This document shows, piece after piece, positions 52,445 to 61,526 of a stretch of 64,000 nt of DNA. A program made the position numbers and the translations under genes. The DNA is from Roseiarcus sp035606915 (lineage in GTDB: Bacteria > Pseudomonadota > Alphaproteobacteria > Rhizobiales > Beijerinckiaceae). Every line of letters begins with the position of its first letter. Position 1 is the stretch's first letter. A model generated the notes under the pieces. The model worked only from the letters and a program-made list of their open reading frames with translations. It did not search any database and had not been told where the DNA came from. The DNA is taken from assembly GCA_035606915.1 (NCBI GenBank), contig DATNDU010000084.1:22759-86758 (forward strand), given 5' to 3'.

Positions 52445-53320
52445 TTACGCCGCCTCCCGCGCCGCGCCGCCGCCAAGCGAGGTCTCGTTCTCCACGGTGT
52501 CGATCGACGGCCGCTCCTTGTTGGGAATCGTCTTGCGGCCGAATTCGACCGCGACCTGCGGCATGGCCCCGTTCATGTATGCGATCAGGCTTTGTTTGAC
52601 GAGCACATAGAGGTGCAGTTGTTTGTCGCGCACCGTCTTGATCTTGGCGGCGACCGGCGCGACGATGCCGTAAGAGAGAAAGATGCCGCCGAAGGTGCCG
52701 ACCAACGCCGCGCCGATGAGGCCGCCGAGCACTTCCGGCGATTGGTCGAGCGCGCCCATGGCATGAATGACGCCGAGCACCGCGGCGACGATGCCGAGCG
52801 CCGGCAAGCCATCGGCGATCGCCTGGAAGGCGTTGGACGGCTTGTCCTTCTCGTGTTGCAGCGTCTCGATCTCCTCGTCCATCAGCGCCTCGACCTCGTG
52901 GCTCCTGGCGTTGCCGATGATAATGATGCGGCCGTAGTCGCAGATGAAGGTGACGAGATCGGCGTTGGCGAGCAACTTCGGAAAGCCCCTGAAGATCTCG
53001 CTCTCCTTGGGATTGTCGAAGTGCCCCTCGACCTCGCTGCGCGATTTGGCCCGGAGTTCCCGCATCAGCGCGTGCAGCACGCTCAGCACGTCGAGATAAT
53101 CGCGCGGCTTCGGCACATTGTCGGTGACCGCTTCGACGAAGGCGCGGCCGCAGTCCTTGATGGTGGAGAACGGGTTGGCGACAATGAATATCCCGAGCGA
53201 CGAGCCGCAGATGATGACGAACTCGAAAGGCTGCACCAGCACTTCGAGATGGCCGCCGAGGGCGGCGTAGCCGCCCATCATGCTGGCGACGGCGATGACC
53301 AATCCGATGGCGAAATTCAC
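52445..53320 (-). CDS. motA: Flagellar motor stator protein MotA
   Basis: 291 residues with four membrane helices. NFAIGLVIAVASMMGGYAALGGHLEVLVQPFEFVIICGSSLGIF starts it; the cytoplasmic loop has EVEGHFDNPKES and ends before AIADGLPALGIVAAVLGVIHAMGAL, which carries the conserved proline of the torque site. A C-terminal tail of about 40 residues is typical of the order. No motB gene is in the window. It is the first gene of the leftward unit, facing flgF. Confidence 0.96.
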   Translation of the reverse strand: MNFAIGLVIAVASMMGGYAALGGHLEVLVQPFEFVIICGSSLGIFIVANPFSTIKDCGRAFVEAVTDNVPKPRDYLDVLSVLHALMRELRAKSRSEVEGHFDNPKESEIFRGFPKLLANADLVTFICDYGRIIIIGNARSHEVEALMDEEIETLQHEKDKPSNAFQAIADGLPALGIVAAVLGVIHAMGALDQSPEVLGGLIGAALVGTFGGIFLSYGIVAPVAAKIKTVRDKQLHLYVLVKQSLIAYMNGAMPQVAVEFGRKTIPNKERPSIDTVENETSLGGGAAREAA

Positions 53321-53477
53321 ACTCGTCGTCCCTGCTCGCTAACGCTCGACGAGAGGGATGCGGCGGCAGTCTTGCGCGAGACTGGCGCCGTCAGGTCAGC
53401 CTCGTACAAGTCCGCCCCGCGAGCCTGCCTGCCAAGCCCGCTCGCAGACCCTGCGCGCGCAACCCAAGTCGGCGCGG

Positions 53478-54206
53478 ATGCAGAACGGTCTCTATGTCTC
53501 TCTTTCGGCCCAGGTTGCGCTCGAGCGCCGCCTCGACACGATCGCCGCCAACATCGCCAACGCCAACACGCCCGGCTATCGCGTCGACGGCGTGACCTTC
53601 GCCACCGAACTCGCCAAGGCCGGCGACGCCGACGTCTCCTTCGTCGGCGAGGGCGCGGGCTACATCTCGCGCCAATCCGGCCCGCTGATTACAACCGAGA
53701 ATCCGCTCGACATGGCGATCCAGGGCGATGGTTGGTTCGCGGTGAAATCGCCCGGCGGCGGCACGATCTACACCCGCGACGGCCGCATGACGATGGACGA
53801 GAGCGGCGACCTGCTGTCGATGACCGGCGCCGCCGTGCTCGACGCGGCCGGCGCGCCGATCCAGCTCGATCCAACCGCCGGCGCGCCCGCCATCGAGCAC
53901 GACGGCATGATCTCGCAGAAGGGGCGCCAGGTGGGCGCGGTCGGCTTGTTCTCGCTGCCCGCCGATGCGCAACTCACCCGCGCCGGCAATTCCGGCTTCC
54001 TCAGCGACCGGCCGGGCGATCCGATCCTCGATTTCCGCTCCAACAGCGTCGTGCAGGGCGCCATCGAAGGCGCCAACGTCGACCCCGTGCGCGAGATGAC
54101 GCGCTTGATTGAAGTCACCCGCACCTTCGACGGCGTCACCAACGGCGTCACCCAGACCGAGAACTCGCTGCAAGACGCCATCAAGACCCTCGGCGGCGCC
54201 GCATGA
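53478..54206 (+). CDS. flgF: Flagellar basal-body rod protein FlgF
   Basis: 242 residues. The N-terminal rod motif SLSAQVALERRLDTIAANIANANTPGYR and the C-terminal SNVDP-like GANVDPVREMTRLIEVTRTFDGVTNGV are those of proximal rod proteins. The D1 part has PLDMAIQGDGWFAV. FlgF joins FlgB, FlgC and FlgG in the rod. Its stop overlaps the fliI start (ATGA), giving the usual flgF-fliI pair. Confidence 0.93.
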   Translation: MQNGLYVSLSAQVALERRLDTIAANIANANTPGYRVDGVTFATELAKAGDADVSFVGEGAGYISRQSGPLITTENPLDMAIQGDGWFAVKSPGGGTIYTRDGRMTMDESGDLLSMTGAAVLDAAGAPIQLDPTAGAPAIEHDGMISQKGRQVGAVGLFSLPADAQLTRAGNSGFLSDRPGDPILDFRSNSVVQGAIEGANVDPVREMTRLIEVTRTFDGVTNGVTQTENSLQDAIKTLGGAA

Positions 54207-55585
54207 GCGAAGCCGAGGCCGCCGGTCGCAGGCCGACCGCGCTCGACCGCCTGGAGACGGCGCTGGCGCGGGGGACGAAATTCGCCCCGCGCACCGCCGT
54301 CGGCGGCGTCGTGACGGAAATCGCGACCTCGCATTTCCGCGTCGCCGGCCTGTCGCGCTTCGTGCGCATGGGCGAGATCGTCAGGATCGGCGCCGGGGCG
54401 CGGGCGCGGTTGGGCGAGGTCGTGCGCATCGACGACGCCGCGATCACCGTCAAGCCGTTCGACACCCGCTGCGACGCCGAGATCGGCGCGCGCGCCTATC
54501 GCGCCGAAAGCCTGACGCTGTGGCCGCACGAAAGCTGGAAAGGCCGCGTCATCGACGCGCTTGGCCGCCCGCTCGACGAGGCCGGGCCGCTCGCCGCCGG
54601 GGCGCGCGGCCTGTCGCTCGACGCCGAGCCGCTGCCGGCCCTGAAGCGCGCCCGCGTGCGCGAGCCGCTGAAGACCGGCATCCGCGTCATCGACCTGTTC
54701 ACGCCGCTCTCGGCCGGTCAGAGGATTGGCGTCTTCGCCGGCTCCGGCGTCGGCAAATCCTCGCTGCTCGCCATGCTGGCGCGGGCGCCCGACTTCGAGA
54801 CCGTGGTCATCGCGCTGGTTGGCGAGCGCGGCCGCGAGGTGCGCGAGTTCCTCGACGACACTATGGGCGACAACCGCCAGAACGCCGTCGCCATCGTCTC
54901 CACCGGCGACGAGAGCCCGATGATGCGCCGCCTGGCGCCGAAGACAGCGATGACGGTGGCAGAGTATTTCCGCGACCAGGGCCAGTCGGTTTTGTTGATC
55001 GTCGATTCCGTCACCCGCTTCGCCCATGCCGCGCGCGACGTGGCGCTGGCCGCCGGCGAGCCCGCGGTGGCGCGCGGCTATGCGCCGAGCGTGTTCTCCG
55101 ACCTGCCGCGCCTGTTGGAGCGCGCCGGCCCCGGCGCGGAAGGCTCGGGCGCGATCACCGGCGTATTCTCGGTGCTGGTTGACGGCGACGATCACAACGA
55201 CCCCGTCGCCGACAACATCAGGGGCACGCTCGACGGCCATATCGTGCTCGACCGGGCCATCGCCGATCAGGGCCGCTATCCCGCCGTCAACGTGCTGGCC
55301 TCGATCTCGCGCATCCCGCAGCCGAAATGGACGCCCGAACAGCGCGCCCTGGTGACGCGCTTGCGCGGCCTGATCGCGCGCTTCGAGGAGACGCGCGAAC
55401 TGCGCCTGATGGGCGGCTATTCCGCCGGCGCCGACCCGGTGCTCGATCAGGCGGTGAAGACGGTGCCGCGCATCTACGAAGCGATGACGCAATCGCTCGC
55501 CTCGCCGCTCTGCGACGATCCCTTCGTCGAGCTCGCCGCGGCCTTGCGCGCCGCCAACAAGCCCGAGGAGCCCGCACATGGATAA
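54203..55585 (+). CDS. fliI: Flagellum-specific ATPase FliI
   Basis: 460 residues. RPLKTGIRVIDLFTPLSAGQRIGVFAGSGVGKSSLL holds Walker A (about residues 180-187). VIALVGERGREVREFLDD, LLIVDSVTRFAHAARDVAL as Walker B and the GSGAITGVFSVLVDGDDHNDPVAD DELSEED-like region follow. It powers flagellar protein export together with FliH and FliJ, neither of which is in the window. It overlaps flgF by four bases and the following hypothetical gene by eight. Confidence 0.97.
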   Translation: MSEAEAAGRRPTALDRLETALARGTKFAPRTAVGGVVTEIATSHFRVAGLSRFVRMGEIVRIGAGARARLGEVVRIDDAAITVKPFDTRCDAEIGARAYRAESLTLWPHESWKGRVIDALGRPLDEAGPLAAGARGLSLDAEPLPALKRARVREPLKTGIRVIDLFTPLSAGQRIGVFAGSGVGKSSLLAMLARAPDFETVVIALVGERGREVREFLDDTMGDNRQNAVAIVSTGDESPMMRRLAPKTAMTVAEYFRDQGQSVLLIVDSVTRFAHAARDVALAAGEPAVARGYAPSVFSDLPRLLERAGPGAEGSGAITGVFSVLVDGDDHNDPVADNIRGTLDGHIVLDRAIADQGRYPAVNVLASISRIPQPKWTPEQRALVTRLRGLIARFEETRELRLMGGYSAGADPVLDQAVKTVPRIYEAMTQSLASPLCDDPFVELAAALRAANKPEEPAHG

Positions 55586-56120
55586 GAAAAAGCCGCTCGC
55601 CGCGGCGATCGGCGCCGCCTTCGGTATTGGCGTGGCGCGGCTCGCCGATCTCGCATTGATTGGCGGCTTGCTCGCCACCGCCGGCGGCGCCGTGACCTTC
55701 GCCGGCTATATGACGATGCGCGGTGGCCAGACGCCGCTTATCAACGGCATGCAATATCTCGCCATCTTCGCGCAGCCGAGCCATCCCGCACATGGCGAGG
55801 ACGCGGCGACGCCGCGCAGCCTCGACATGAATCCGGTCGGCGCGATCCCGCCGCAGGCGAAGGCCGAGGCCGGCGGCTACGCCTTGGTTGGCGCAAAGCC
55901 GACCTATGCCTGGCTGCGCGAGGGCAACCGCATCTTCGCCGTGCGCCCCGGCGACGACGTGCCCCGCCTCGGCCATGTCGCGGCGATCGAGCAGCGCGGC
56001 GGCCGCTGGACGCTGGTTGACGACAAGGGCGCCAGCCTGATCGTCAGCGCGTTCGCCGATATCGCGCCGTCCGGGGGCGGCCGGTTCAACAAACGAATGA
56101 TCTTTGGCGACGACAAATAG
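55578..56120 (+). CDS. Conserved hypothetical membrane-anchored protein after fliI
   Basis: 180 residues, family not recognised. One membrane helix (about 10-45, possibly two short ones, LADLALIGGLLATAGGAVTFAGYM) is followed by a region outside the membrane. YALVGAKPTYAWLREGNRIFAVRPGDDVPRLGHVAAIEQRGGRWTLVDDKG is a beta-rich pattern like a small SH3/OB-type or PilP-like domain. It overlaps fliI by eight bases, so a flagellar accessory role is likely, but inferred only from position. Confidence 0.7.
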   Translation: MDKKKPLAAAIGAAFGIGVARLADLALIGGLLATAGGAVTFAGYMTMRGGQTPLINGMQYLAIFAQPSHPAHGEDAATPRSLDMNPVGAIPPQAKAEAGGYALVGAKPTYAWLREGNRIFAVRPGDDVPRLGHVAAIEQRGGRWTLVDDKGASLIVSAFADIAPSGGGRFNKRMIFGDDK

Positions 56121-56340
56121 CGAGCCGGCCAAAGCAGGACGAGACGCCGAACCGCGCGTAGCGCCGGCGCGCATCCAGCAAGCTGCGCCCCGAGCGAACA
56201 AACGCCATGTCGACGAATTTCGTCGTCGCCAGATAGGGCTTGGCGATCGAGATCAGCGAGAAACGCCAAAGTCCCGCTTCCCCGCGCCAACGAAAGGAAT
56301 GATAGAAGGCCGCTTATAGGCACAGGCCAGCCACCCCGCC

Positions 56341-58779
56341 TCACACGTCCAAATTCGCCACGTTGAGCGCGTTCTCCTGGATGAAATCGCGCCGCGGCTC
56401 AACCACGTCGCCCATCAGTTTGACGAAGATGTCGTCGGCGGCGTCGACCTCGCGGATCCTCACCTGCAACAAAGAGCGCGCCTCGCGGTCGAGCGTCGTC
56501 TCCCACAGTTGGTCCTTGTTCATCTCGCCGAGGCCTTTGTAGCGCTGCACCGCCACGCCTTTGCGCCCCGCCGCGTTGACCGCCTCCAGCAATTCCGCCG
56601 GCCCCGAAACGTTGGCCTCCTCGCCGCGTCGCATAAACGCCGCCGGGCCGGCGAAGGCGTCGCGCAACGGCTTGGCGTGCTCGTCGAGCCGGCGCGCCTC
56701 GGCCGAGCCGAGCAGCCCCGCGTCGAGCGTGATTGCATAGGCGACGCCGCGCAGCGTGCGCGTCAGCACATAACCGCCATTCTCGACGCGGCCGCTCCAG
56801 CCGCGCTCGGTCTCCTCGGCGATGGCGTTCATGCGCGCGGAAAGTTCAGCGGCGCGCTCAGGCCCGGCCTCGTCGTCGGCGGTCTTCAGCGGCTTCAGCG
56901 CGCCAGCCAGCGCCGCCTGCTCGACCGCGGCGCGGTCGTAGCGCGAATGCAGTCCGCGCAGCAGCCGCTGCATGGCGCGCGCCTCCTCAACCAAAGCGGC
57001 GAGATCGGCGCCGGCGCGCTGCTCGCCGCTGGCCAGCTTCAGCACCGCGCCCTCCGAACCCTGCGCCACCAGATAATCCTCAAGCGCCCGCTCGTCCTTC
57101 AGATATTGCTCCGACTTGCCGCGCGACACTTTGAACAGCGGCGGCTGCGCGATGTAGAGATAGCCGTTGTCGATCACCGCCCGCATCTGCCGGAAGAAGA
57201 ATGTCAGCAGCAGCGTGCGGATATGCGAGCCGTCGACGTCGGCGTCGGTCATGATGATGATCTTGTGATAGCGTAGCTTGTCGATGTTGAAGTCGTCGCT
57301 GCCGATGCCGGCGCCGAGCGCGGTGATCAGCGTGCCGACCTGCTCGCTGCCCAGCATCTTGTCGAAGCGGGCGCGCTCGACGTTGAGAATCTTGCCGCGC
57401 AGCGGCAACACGGCCTGGAACTCGCGGTTGCGGCCCTGTTTGGCGGTGCCGCCGGCCGAATCGCCCTCGACGATGAAGATCTCCGACTTGGCGGGGTCGC
57501 GCTCCTGGCAGTCGGCGAGCTTGCCGGGCAGGCTGGCGATGTCGAGCACGCCCTTGCGGCGCGTCAGTTCGCGCGCCTTGCGCGCCGCCTCGCGCGCCTG
57601 CGCCGCCTCGAACACCTTCGAGGTGACGATCTTGGCGTCCGCCGGATTCTCCTCGAACCAAGCGCCGAGGCGTTCGTTGAGCAGGCTCTCGACCACCGGA
57701 CGCACTTCGGAGGAGACGAGCTTGTCCTTGGTCTGGGACGAGAACTTCGGGTCCGGGCATTTGACCGAGAGCACGCAAGTCAGCCCCTCGCGGCAATCGT
57801 CGCCGGTGACGTCGACCTTCTCCTTCTTGGACAGGCCGGAGCGCTCGATATAGCCCGTCAGTTGCCGCGTCAGCGCGCTTCTGAAACCGATCAGATGCGT
57901 GCCGCCGTCGCGCTGCGGGATGTTGTTGGTGAACGGCAGCACGTTCTCGTGGTAGCTGTCGTTCCACCACAGCGCGACCTCGACGCCGATGCGGTCCTTT
58001 TCGCCGCGGATGAGGATCGGCTTTGATATCAGCGGGCTCTTGACGCGATCGAGATAGCGCACGAACGCCTCCAACCCGCCTTCGTAGAACAATTCCTCGC
58101 GCTTCGGCGCCGCCGGCCGCGCATCGGTCAGCACGATGCGCACGCCGGAATTGAGGAAGGCGAGTTCGCGCAGCCGGTGCTCGATCGTGGCGTAATCGAA
58201 CTCGACCATGGTGAAGGTTTCGAGCGAAGGCGTGAACGTCACTTGCGTGCCGCGCTTCGACCGGCCGTTCTCCGCCGGCGCGGGGCCGACGACCTTCAGC
58301 GGCGCCACCACGTCGCCGTGGGCGAATTCGACGTAATGCTCCAGCCCGTCACGCCAGATCGTCAGCTTCAGCGTCGTCGACAGCGCATTGACGACGGAGA
58401 CGCCGACGCCATGCAGGCCGCCGGAGATCTTGTAGGAGTTCTGGTCGAACTTCCCGCCGGCGTGCAGTTGGGTCATGATGACCTCGGCCGCCGAGACGCC
58501 CTCCTCCTCGTGGATGCCGGTCGGGATGCCGCGGCCGTCATCGCTGACGGTGCAGGAGCCGTCGGCGTTAAGCGTCACCTCGACGAGCTTGGCGTGGCCG
58601 GCGAGCGCCTCGTCGATGGCGTTGTCGACGACCTCGTAGACCATGTGATGCAGACCCGAGCCGTCGTCGGTGTCGCCGATATACATGCCGGGGCGTTTGC
58701 GCACGGCGTCGAGGCCGCGCAACACTTTGATCGAATCGGCGCCATAGGCGTCGCTGGCGGGTTCAATTTCGTCCGTCAA
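56341..58779 (-). CDS. gyrB: DNA gyrase subunit B
   Basis: 812 residues. The GHKL ATPase has VRKRPGMYIGDTDDGSGLHHMVYEVVDNAIDEALAGH; the transducer domain and the TOPRIM domain with IFIVEGDSAGGTAKQGRNREFQAVLPLRGKILNVERARFDKML and MTDADVDGSHIRTLLLTFFFR follow, and the end QRYKGLGEMNKDQLWETTLD is standard. It introduces negative supercoils with GyrA. It is not next to dnaA, dnaN or recF here. A perfect palindrome lies upstream of its start. Confidence 0.98.
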   Translation of the reverse strand: MTDEIEPASDAYGADSIKVLRGLDAVRKRPGMYIGDTDDGSGLHHMVYEVVDNAIDEALAGHAKLVEVTLNADGSCTVSDDGRGIPTGIHEEEGVSAAEVIMTQLHAGGKFDQNSYKISGGLHGVGVSVVNALSTTLKLTIWRDGLEHYVEFAHGDVVAPLKVVGPAPAENGRSKRGTQVTFTPSLETFTMVEFDYATIEHRLRELAFLNSGVRIVLTDARPAAPKREELFYEGGLEAFVRYLDRVKSPLISKPILIRGEKDRIGVEVALWWNDSYHENVLPFTNNIPQRDGGTHLIGFRSALTRQLTGYIERSGLSKKEKVDVTGDDCREGLTCVLSVKCPDPKFSSQTKDKLVSSEVRPVVESLLNERLGAWFEENPADAKIVTSKVFEAAQAREAARKARELTRRKGVLDIASLPGKLADCQERDPAKSEIFIVEGDSAGGTAKQGRNREFQAVLPLRGKILNVERARFDKMLGSEQVGTLITALGAGIGSDDFNIDKLRYHKIIIMTDADVDGSHIRTLLLTFFFRQMRAVIDNGYLYIAQPPLFKVSRGKSEQYLKDERALEDYLVAQGSEGAVLKLASGEQRAGADLAALVEEARAMQRLLRGLHSRYDRAAVEQAALAGALKPLKTADDEAGPERAAELSARMNAIAEETERGWSGRVENGGYVLTRTLRGVAYAITLDAGLLGSAEARRLDEHAKPLRDAFAGPAAFMRRGEEANVSGPAELLEAVNAAGRKGVAVQRYKGLGEMNKDQLWETTLDREARSLLQVRIREVDAADDIFVKLMGDVVEPRRDFIQENALNVANLDV

Positions 58780-58804
58780 GTTTATCGGCTTTCGGCAGGG
58801 CTGG

Positions 58805-58824
58805 AGAGTCGCGCGCGCGACTCT
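58805..58824. promoter_or_regulatory. Perfect 20-bp palindrome between gyrB and the deacetylase gene
   Basis: AGAGTCGCGCGCGCGACTCT is fully self-complementary and lies 26 bases before the gyrB start, directly followed by TTAATTAA. The position would suit an operator or a leader hairpin of gyrB. It could also be chance in GC-rich DNA, but 20 perfect bases make that unlikely. Confidence 0.45.
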
Positions 58825-58931
58825 TAATTAAGTGCCGGTTATAGCCGCAAACGGTTGCCGACGGGGAATTTTCTCAGCGCCCTGGCCGGTGGCAAAATTT
58901 CGCTTCCCAAGCGGGCGCCCGAGCGTGAACA

Positions 58932-60140
58932 ATGCCGGTGCGTGATTCGCGGGGGGCGCGCGCCGGAGCCGAACGCTTGCGAGACGAACTCAACGAACCC
59001 CTGGGACGCGCGCCGAAACCGCCGCCGGCCTCGGTGCGCTTGGCGCCGCTGGCGCGCTGGGGCGGCCGCCTGGTCGTCGCGGCGCTCGTCGTCGGCGCTG
59101 GCGCGCTGTACTGGCGGGTGACGACGCCACGCCCGACCAATGTGGCGACGATCCCGTTTTCGGCCATCGCCACCGTCGCGCCGGCGGCGCCGGCCGCTTC
59201 GGCGCCCGTGGTCAAAGTGTTCCCGCCGCAGGCCAATGGCGCCGTCTCGGTGGTCAGCAACGGCGCCCCCGCGGCGCCGGCTGCCAACGGGCCGGAGATC
59301 ATCGACGTCGCCCAGGCGCTCGGCCGCCAGCCGGCGGCCGCTGGCGACGGGCGTCTGATCGAGGCTTCGAAATACGGCCCGCTGCCGCGCATCGCCGCCG
59401 ACGGCGCGCGGCCCTCCCAAGTCTACGCGCGGCCGTTCGCGGAGACGGCGATAACGCGCGGCGCACCGCGCATCGCGGTGTTCGTCGGCGGCCTCGGGCT
59501 CGACCCGGAGACCACCGCGACCGCCATTTCGCGGTTGCCGGCGAATGTCTCGCTCGGCTTTGCCCCCTATGGCCTCGATCTCTCGCGCATTGCCGCGCGG
59601 GCGCGCGGCGCCGGTCACGAGATCTGGCTCCAGGCGCCGATGGAGGGGGTCGCTGGCCCCGCCCCCGGCCCGCACACGCTCAACGCGAAGGCCAGCGAGG
59701 CGCAGAACCAGGATTCGCTGCACTGGTTGATGGGGCGTTTCGTCGGCTATGTCGGCATCTCTAATTACCTCGGCGGGAAATTCACCGCCGATCCCACCGC
59801 CGTCTCGCCGGTGCTGGCCGAGATCGCCCGGCGTGGTCTCATCTACCTCGACGACGGCTCCTCGGCGCTCAGCAAGGTCGGTGACCTCGCCCCCGGGCTG
59901 AACCTCAAGGCGGGGTGCGCCGACGTCATCGCCGAAGGCGACATCGACGGGGCGCTCGCCCGCGCCGAGGATATTGCGCGCCGGCGCGGCGCGGCGATCG
60001 TCGTCGCCAACGCCCTGCCGCTGACGGTAGATCATGTCGCGCGCTGGGCGTCGGGGCTGGAGAACCGGGGCTTTGCGCTGGCGCCGGTATCGGCGCTGGT
60101 GTCGGCGCAGAGCGAGCGCACCGCCGGGGCAAGCCGTTGA
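58932..60140 (+). CDS. Divergent polysaccharide deacetylase family protein (YibQ type)
   Basis: 402 residues. One membrane anchor (about residues 38-58) follows a short cytoplasmic part, then an Ala/Pro-rich linker. The NodB-like core has RIAVFVGGLGLDPETTATAISRLPANVSLGFAPYGLD, EIWLQAPMEG, YVGISNYLGGKFTAD, and LIYLDDGSSA. The family (PF04748) is often placed before rppH in this order and next to EnvC/CtpA proteins, which suggests an envelope role. Enzyme activity has not been shown as far as I know. Confidence 0.88.
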   Translation: MPVRDSRGARAGAERLRDELNEPLGRAPKPPPASVRLAPLARWGGRLVVAALVVGAGALYWRVTTPRPTNVATIPFSAIATVAPAAPAASAPVVKVFPPQANGAVSVVSNGAPAAPAANGPEIIDVAQALGRQPAAAGDGRLIEASKYGPLPRIAADGARPSQVYARPFAETAITRGAPRIAVFVGGLGLDPETTATAISRLPANVSLGFAPYGLDLSRIAARARGAGHEIWLQAPMEGVAGPAPGPHTLNAKASEAQNQDSLHWLMGRFVGYVGISNYLGGKFTADPTAVSPVLAEIARRGLIYLDDGSSALSKVGDLAPGLNLKAGCADVIAEGDIDGALARAEDIARRRGAAIVVANALPLTVDHVARWASGLENRGFALAPVSALVSAQSERTAGASR

Positions 60141-60655
60141 GGGCCGCCCCGGCGCCGCATCCAGGCTATCGCCCCTGCGCCGGCGTGGCGTTGGTCAACG
60201 CGGCGGGCCTGGCGTTCATCGGCCGCCGCCGCGACGCGCGCGGGGCGCCGCTCGTCGGCCATGAATGGCAGATGCCGCAGGGCGGCATCGACGACGGCGA
60301 AGAGCCGCTCGCCGCCGCCCGCCGCGAATTGCACGAGGAGACCAACGTGCGCTCGGCCACGTTCATCGCCGAGGCGCCGGAATGGCTCGCCTACGACCTG
60401 CCCGAGGGCGCCCGCGCCCGTTTCGGCGGACGCTATCGCGGGCAGACGCAGAAATGGTTCCTGTTCCGCTTCACCGGCGAGGCGGCGGAAATCGACATCG
60501 TGCGCCCCGCTGACGGCGCTGAGGAGCCGGAATTCGCGGAATGGCGCTGGGAGCGCTGGGCGGCGCTGCCCGATCTCGTCGTGCCGTTCAAGCGTGAAGT
60601 CTACTCCCAAGTGGCGGCGTGGTTCACCCCACTCGTCGCTCAGTCGCCGGCCTGA
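60137..60655 (+). CDS. rppH: RNA pyrophosphohydrolase (Nudix)
   Basis: 172 residues from a TTG that overlaps the upstream stop (TTGA). The start YRPCAGVALVNAAGLAFIGRR and the Nudix box GGIDDGEEPLAAARRELHEETNV are intact, followed by GRYRGQTQKWFLFRFTG. RppH removes pyrophosphate from the 5' end of mRNA and so starts decay. The end overlaps the convergent ATPase-inhibitor gene by 16 bases. Confidence 0.94.
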   Translation: MRAAPAPHPGYRPCAGVALVNAAGLAFIGRRRDARGAPLVGHEWQMPQGGIDDGEEPLAAARRELHEETNVRSATFIAEAPEWLAYDLPEGARARFGGRYRGQTQKWFLFRFTGEAAEIDIVRPADGAEEPEFAEWRWERWAALPDLVVPFKREVYSQVAAWFTPLVAQSPA

Positions 60656-60957
60656 ATCTCCGCCGCTGCCTCGGCGGCGAATGTCGCCATGTGGCGGCGC
60701 ACACGATGCAGCGAAATGTCGTGGGGCTCTAGCGCCTTGGCAATTTCGGCGGCCAGCGCCTCGTCGTCGGCGATCGCCAGCCCGCGCTCGACCAGCGCGG
60801 CTGCGTAATCCTGCAAGGCCTGGCCCTCCAGCCCGAGCTTGCCGCCCGCCCAGGCCCCAAGCATGCGGTTGCGCCGCGCCCGCGCCTTGAAGCGCAGTTC
60901 CTCCTGGTGGGAGAACTCGCGCTCGAAGCCTTCCCCACGCCGGTTCAGAGTGTCCAT
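60640..60957 (-). CDS. F1Fo-ATPase inhibitor zeta subunit (DUF1476)
   Basis: 105 residues, the usual length. FEREFSHQEELRFKARARRNRMLGAWAGGKLGL is the conserved N-terminal inhibitory and helical region of the Paracoccus zeta family. Zeta blocks the ATP-hydrolysing direction of ATP synthase in some alphaproteobacteria; in others its effect is weaker. AAGGAGGCGATC precedes the ATG at 60957. It is convergent with rppH, overlapping it by 16 bases. Confidence 0.9.
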   Translation of the reverse strand: MDTLNRRGEGFEREFSHQEELRFKARARRNRMLGAWAGGKLGLEGQALQDYAAALVERGLAIADDEALAAEIAKALEPHDISLHRVRRHMATFAAEAAAEIQAGD

Positions 60958-61066
60958 GATCGCCTCCTTGCACCGAAGTAAGCAGGGGTTTGCGACCCTT
61001 TCGCGGCGGTTTTGAGCCGCGCCCGCTGCCGTGCTAGGGCGGACGCCCGCCAGCCAGGAGCCGACC

Positions 61067-61315
61067 TTGAGCGCCGAACCCGCCGACATCGCCAAAATGC
61101 CGTTCGAAGCCGCGTTAGCGGAACTCGAAGGCATCGTCGACCATCTCGAAAAAGGCAACGTGACGCTGGAGGATTCGATCAAGCTCTACGAGCGCGGCGA
61201 GGCGCTGAAAGCGCGCTGCGAGACGCTGCTGAAGGACGCCGAAATGCGCATCGAGAAGATCGCGCTCGGCGGCGACGGCAAGCCGAAGGGGGTGGTTCCG
61301 CTCGACCCGGCGTGA
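61067..61315 (+). CDS. xseB: Exodeoxyribonuclease VII small subunit
   Basis: 82 residues. PFEAALAELEGIVDHLEKGNVTLEDSIKLYERGEALKARCETLLKDAEMRIEKI is the full family helix pair. The TTG at 61067 with CAGGAG six bases upstream is preferred over an ATG-less longer frame from 61031. XseB assembles several copies on XseA to degrade single-stranded DNA. xseA is not next to it. Confidence 0.93.
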   Translation: MSAEPADIAKMPFEAALAELEGIVDHLEKGNVTLEDSIKLYERGEALKARCETLLKDAEMRIEKIALGGDGKPKGVVPLDPA

Positions 61316-61328
61316 CGGGAAGCGGCCG

Positions 61329-61526
61329 CTACTCGCGCGGTGCGGTCGGCGGCGCCTCCTCGTCGTCCGCCTCCACCGGTTGGCCGGGGATTACATAGCT
61401 CCCCTTCAGCCAGCGCCCCAAATCGATGTCCTGGCAGCGGCGCGAGCAGAACGGGAGGTATTTCGCCTCGCGCGGCTTGCCGCAGATCGGGCACGGCTTG
61501 GCCGCCGGGGCGGGCGCCTCGCTCAT
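61329..61526 (-). CDS. yacG: DNA gyrase inhibitor YacG
   Basis: 65 residues with the complete zinc site CPICGKPREAKYLPFCSRRCQDIDLGRWL and an acidic tail. In E. coli YacG binds GyrB and prevents DNA binding. The ATG overlaps the maf stop by four bases (ATGA), in the common order infA-maf-yacG. The gyrB gene is 2.5 kb away on the same strand. Confidence 0.93.
   Translation of the reverse strand: MSEAPAPAAKPCPICGKPREAKYLPFCSRRCQDIDLGRWLKGSYVIPGQPVEADDEEAPPTAPRE

Noticed and set aside
53768..55678. 636-codon leftward frame opposite flgF and fliI
   Set aside because: Antisense shadow; both sense genes have complete motifs.
56121..56340. Search for a tRNA or gene between the fliI downstream gene and gyrB
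   Set aside because: No cloverleaf, no frame with a ribosome site; nothing recognised in these 220 bases.
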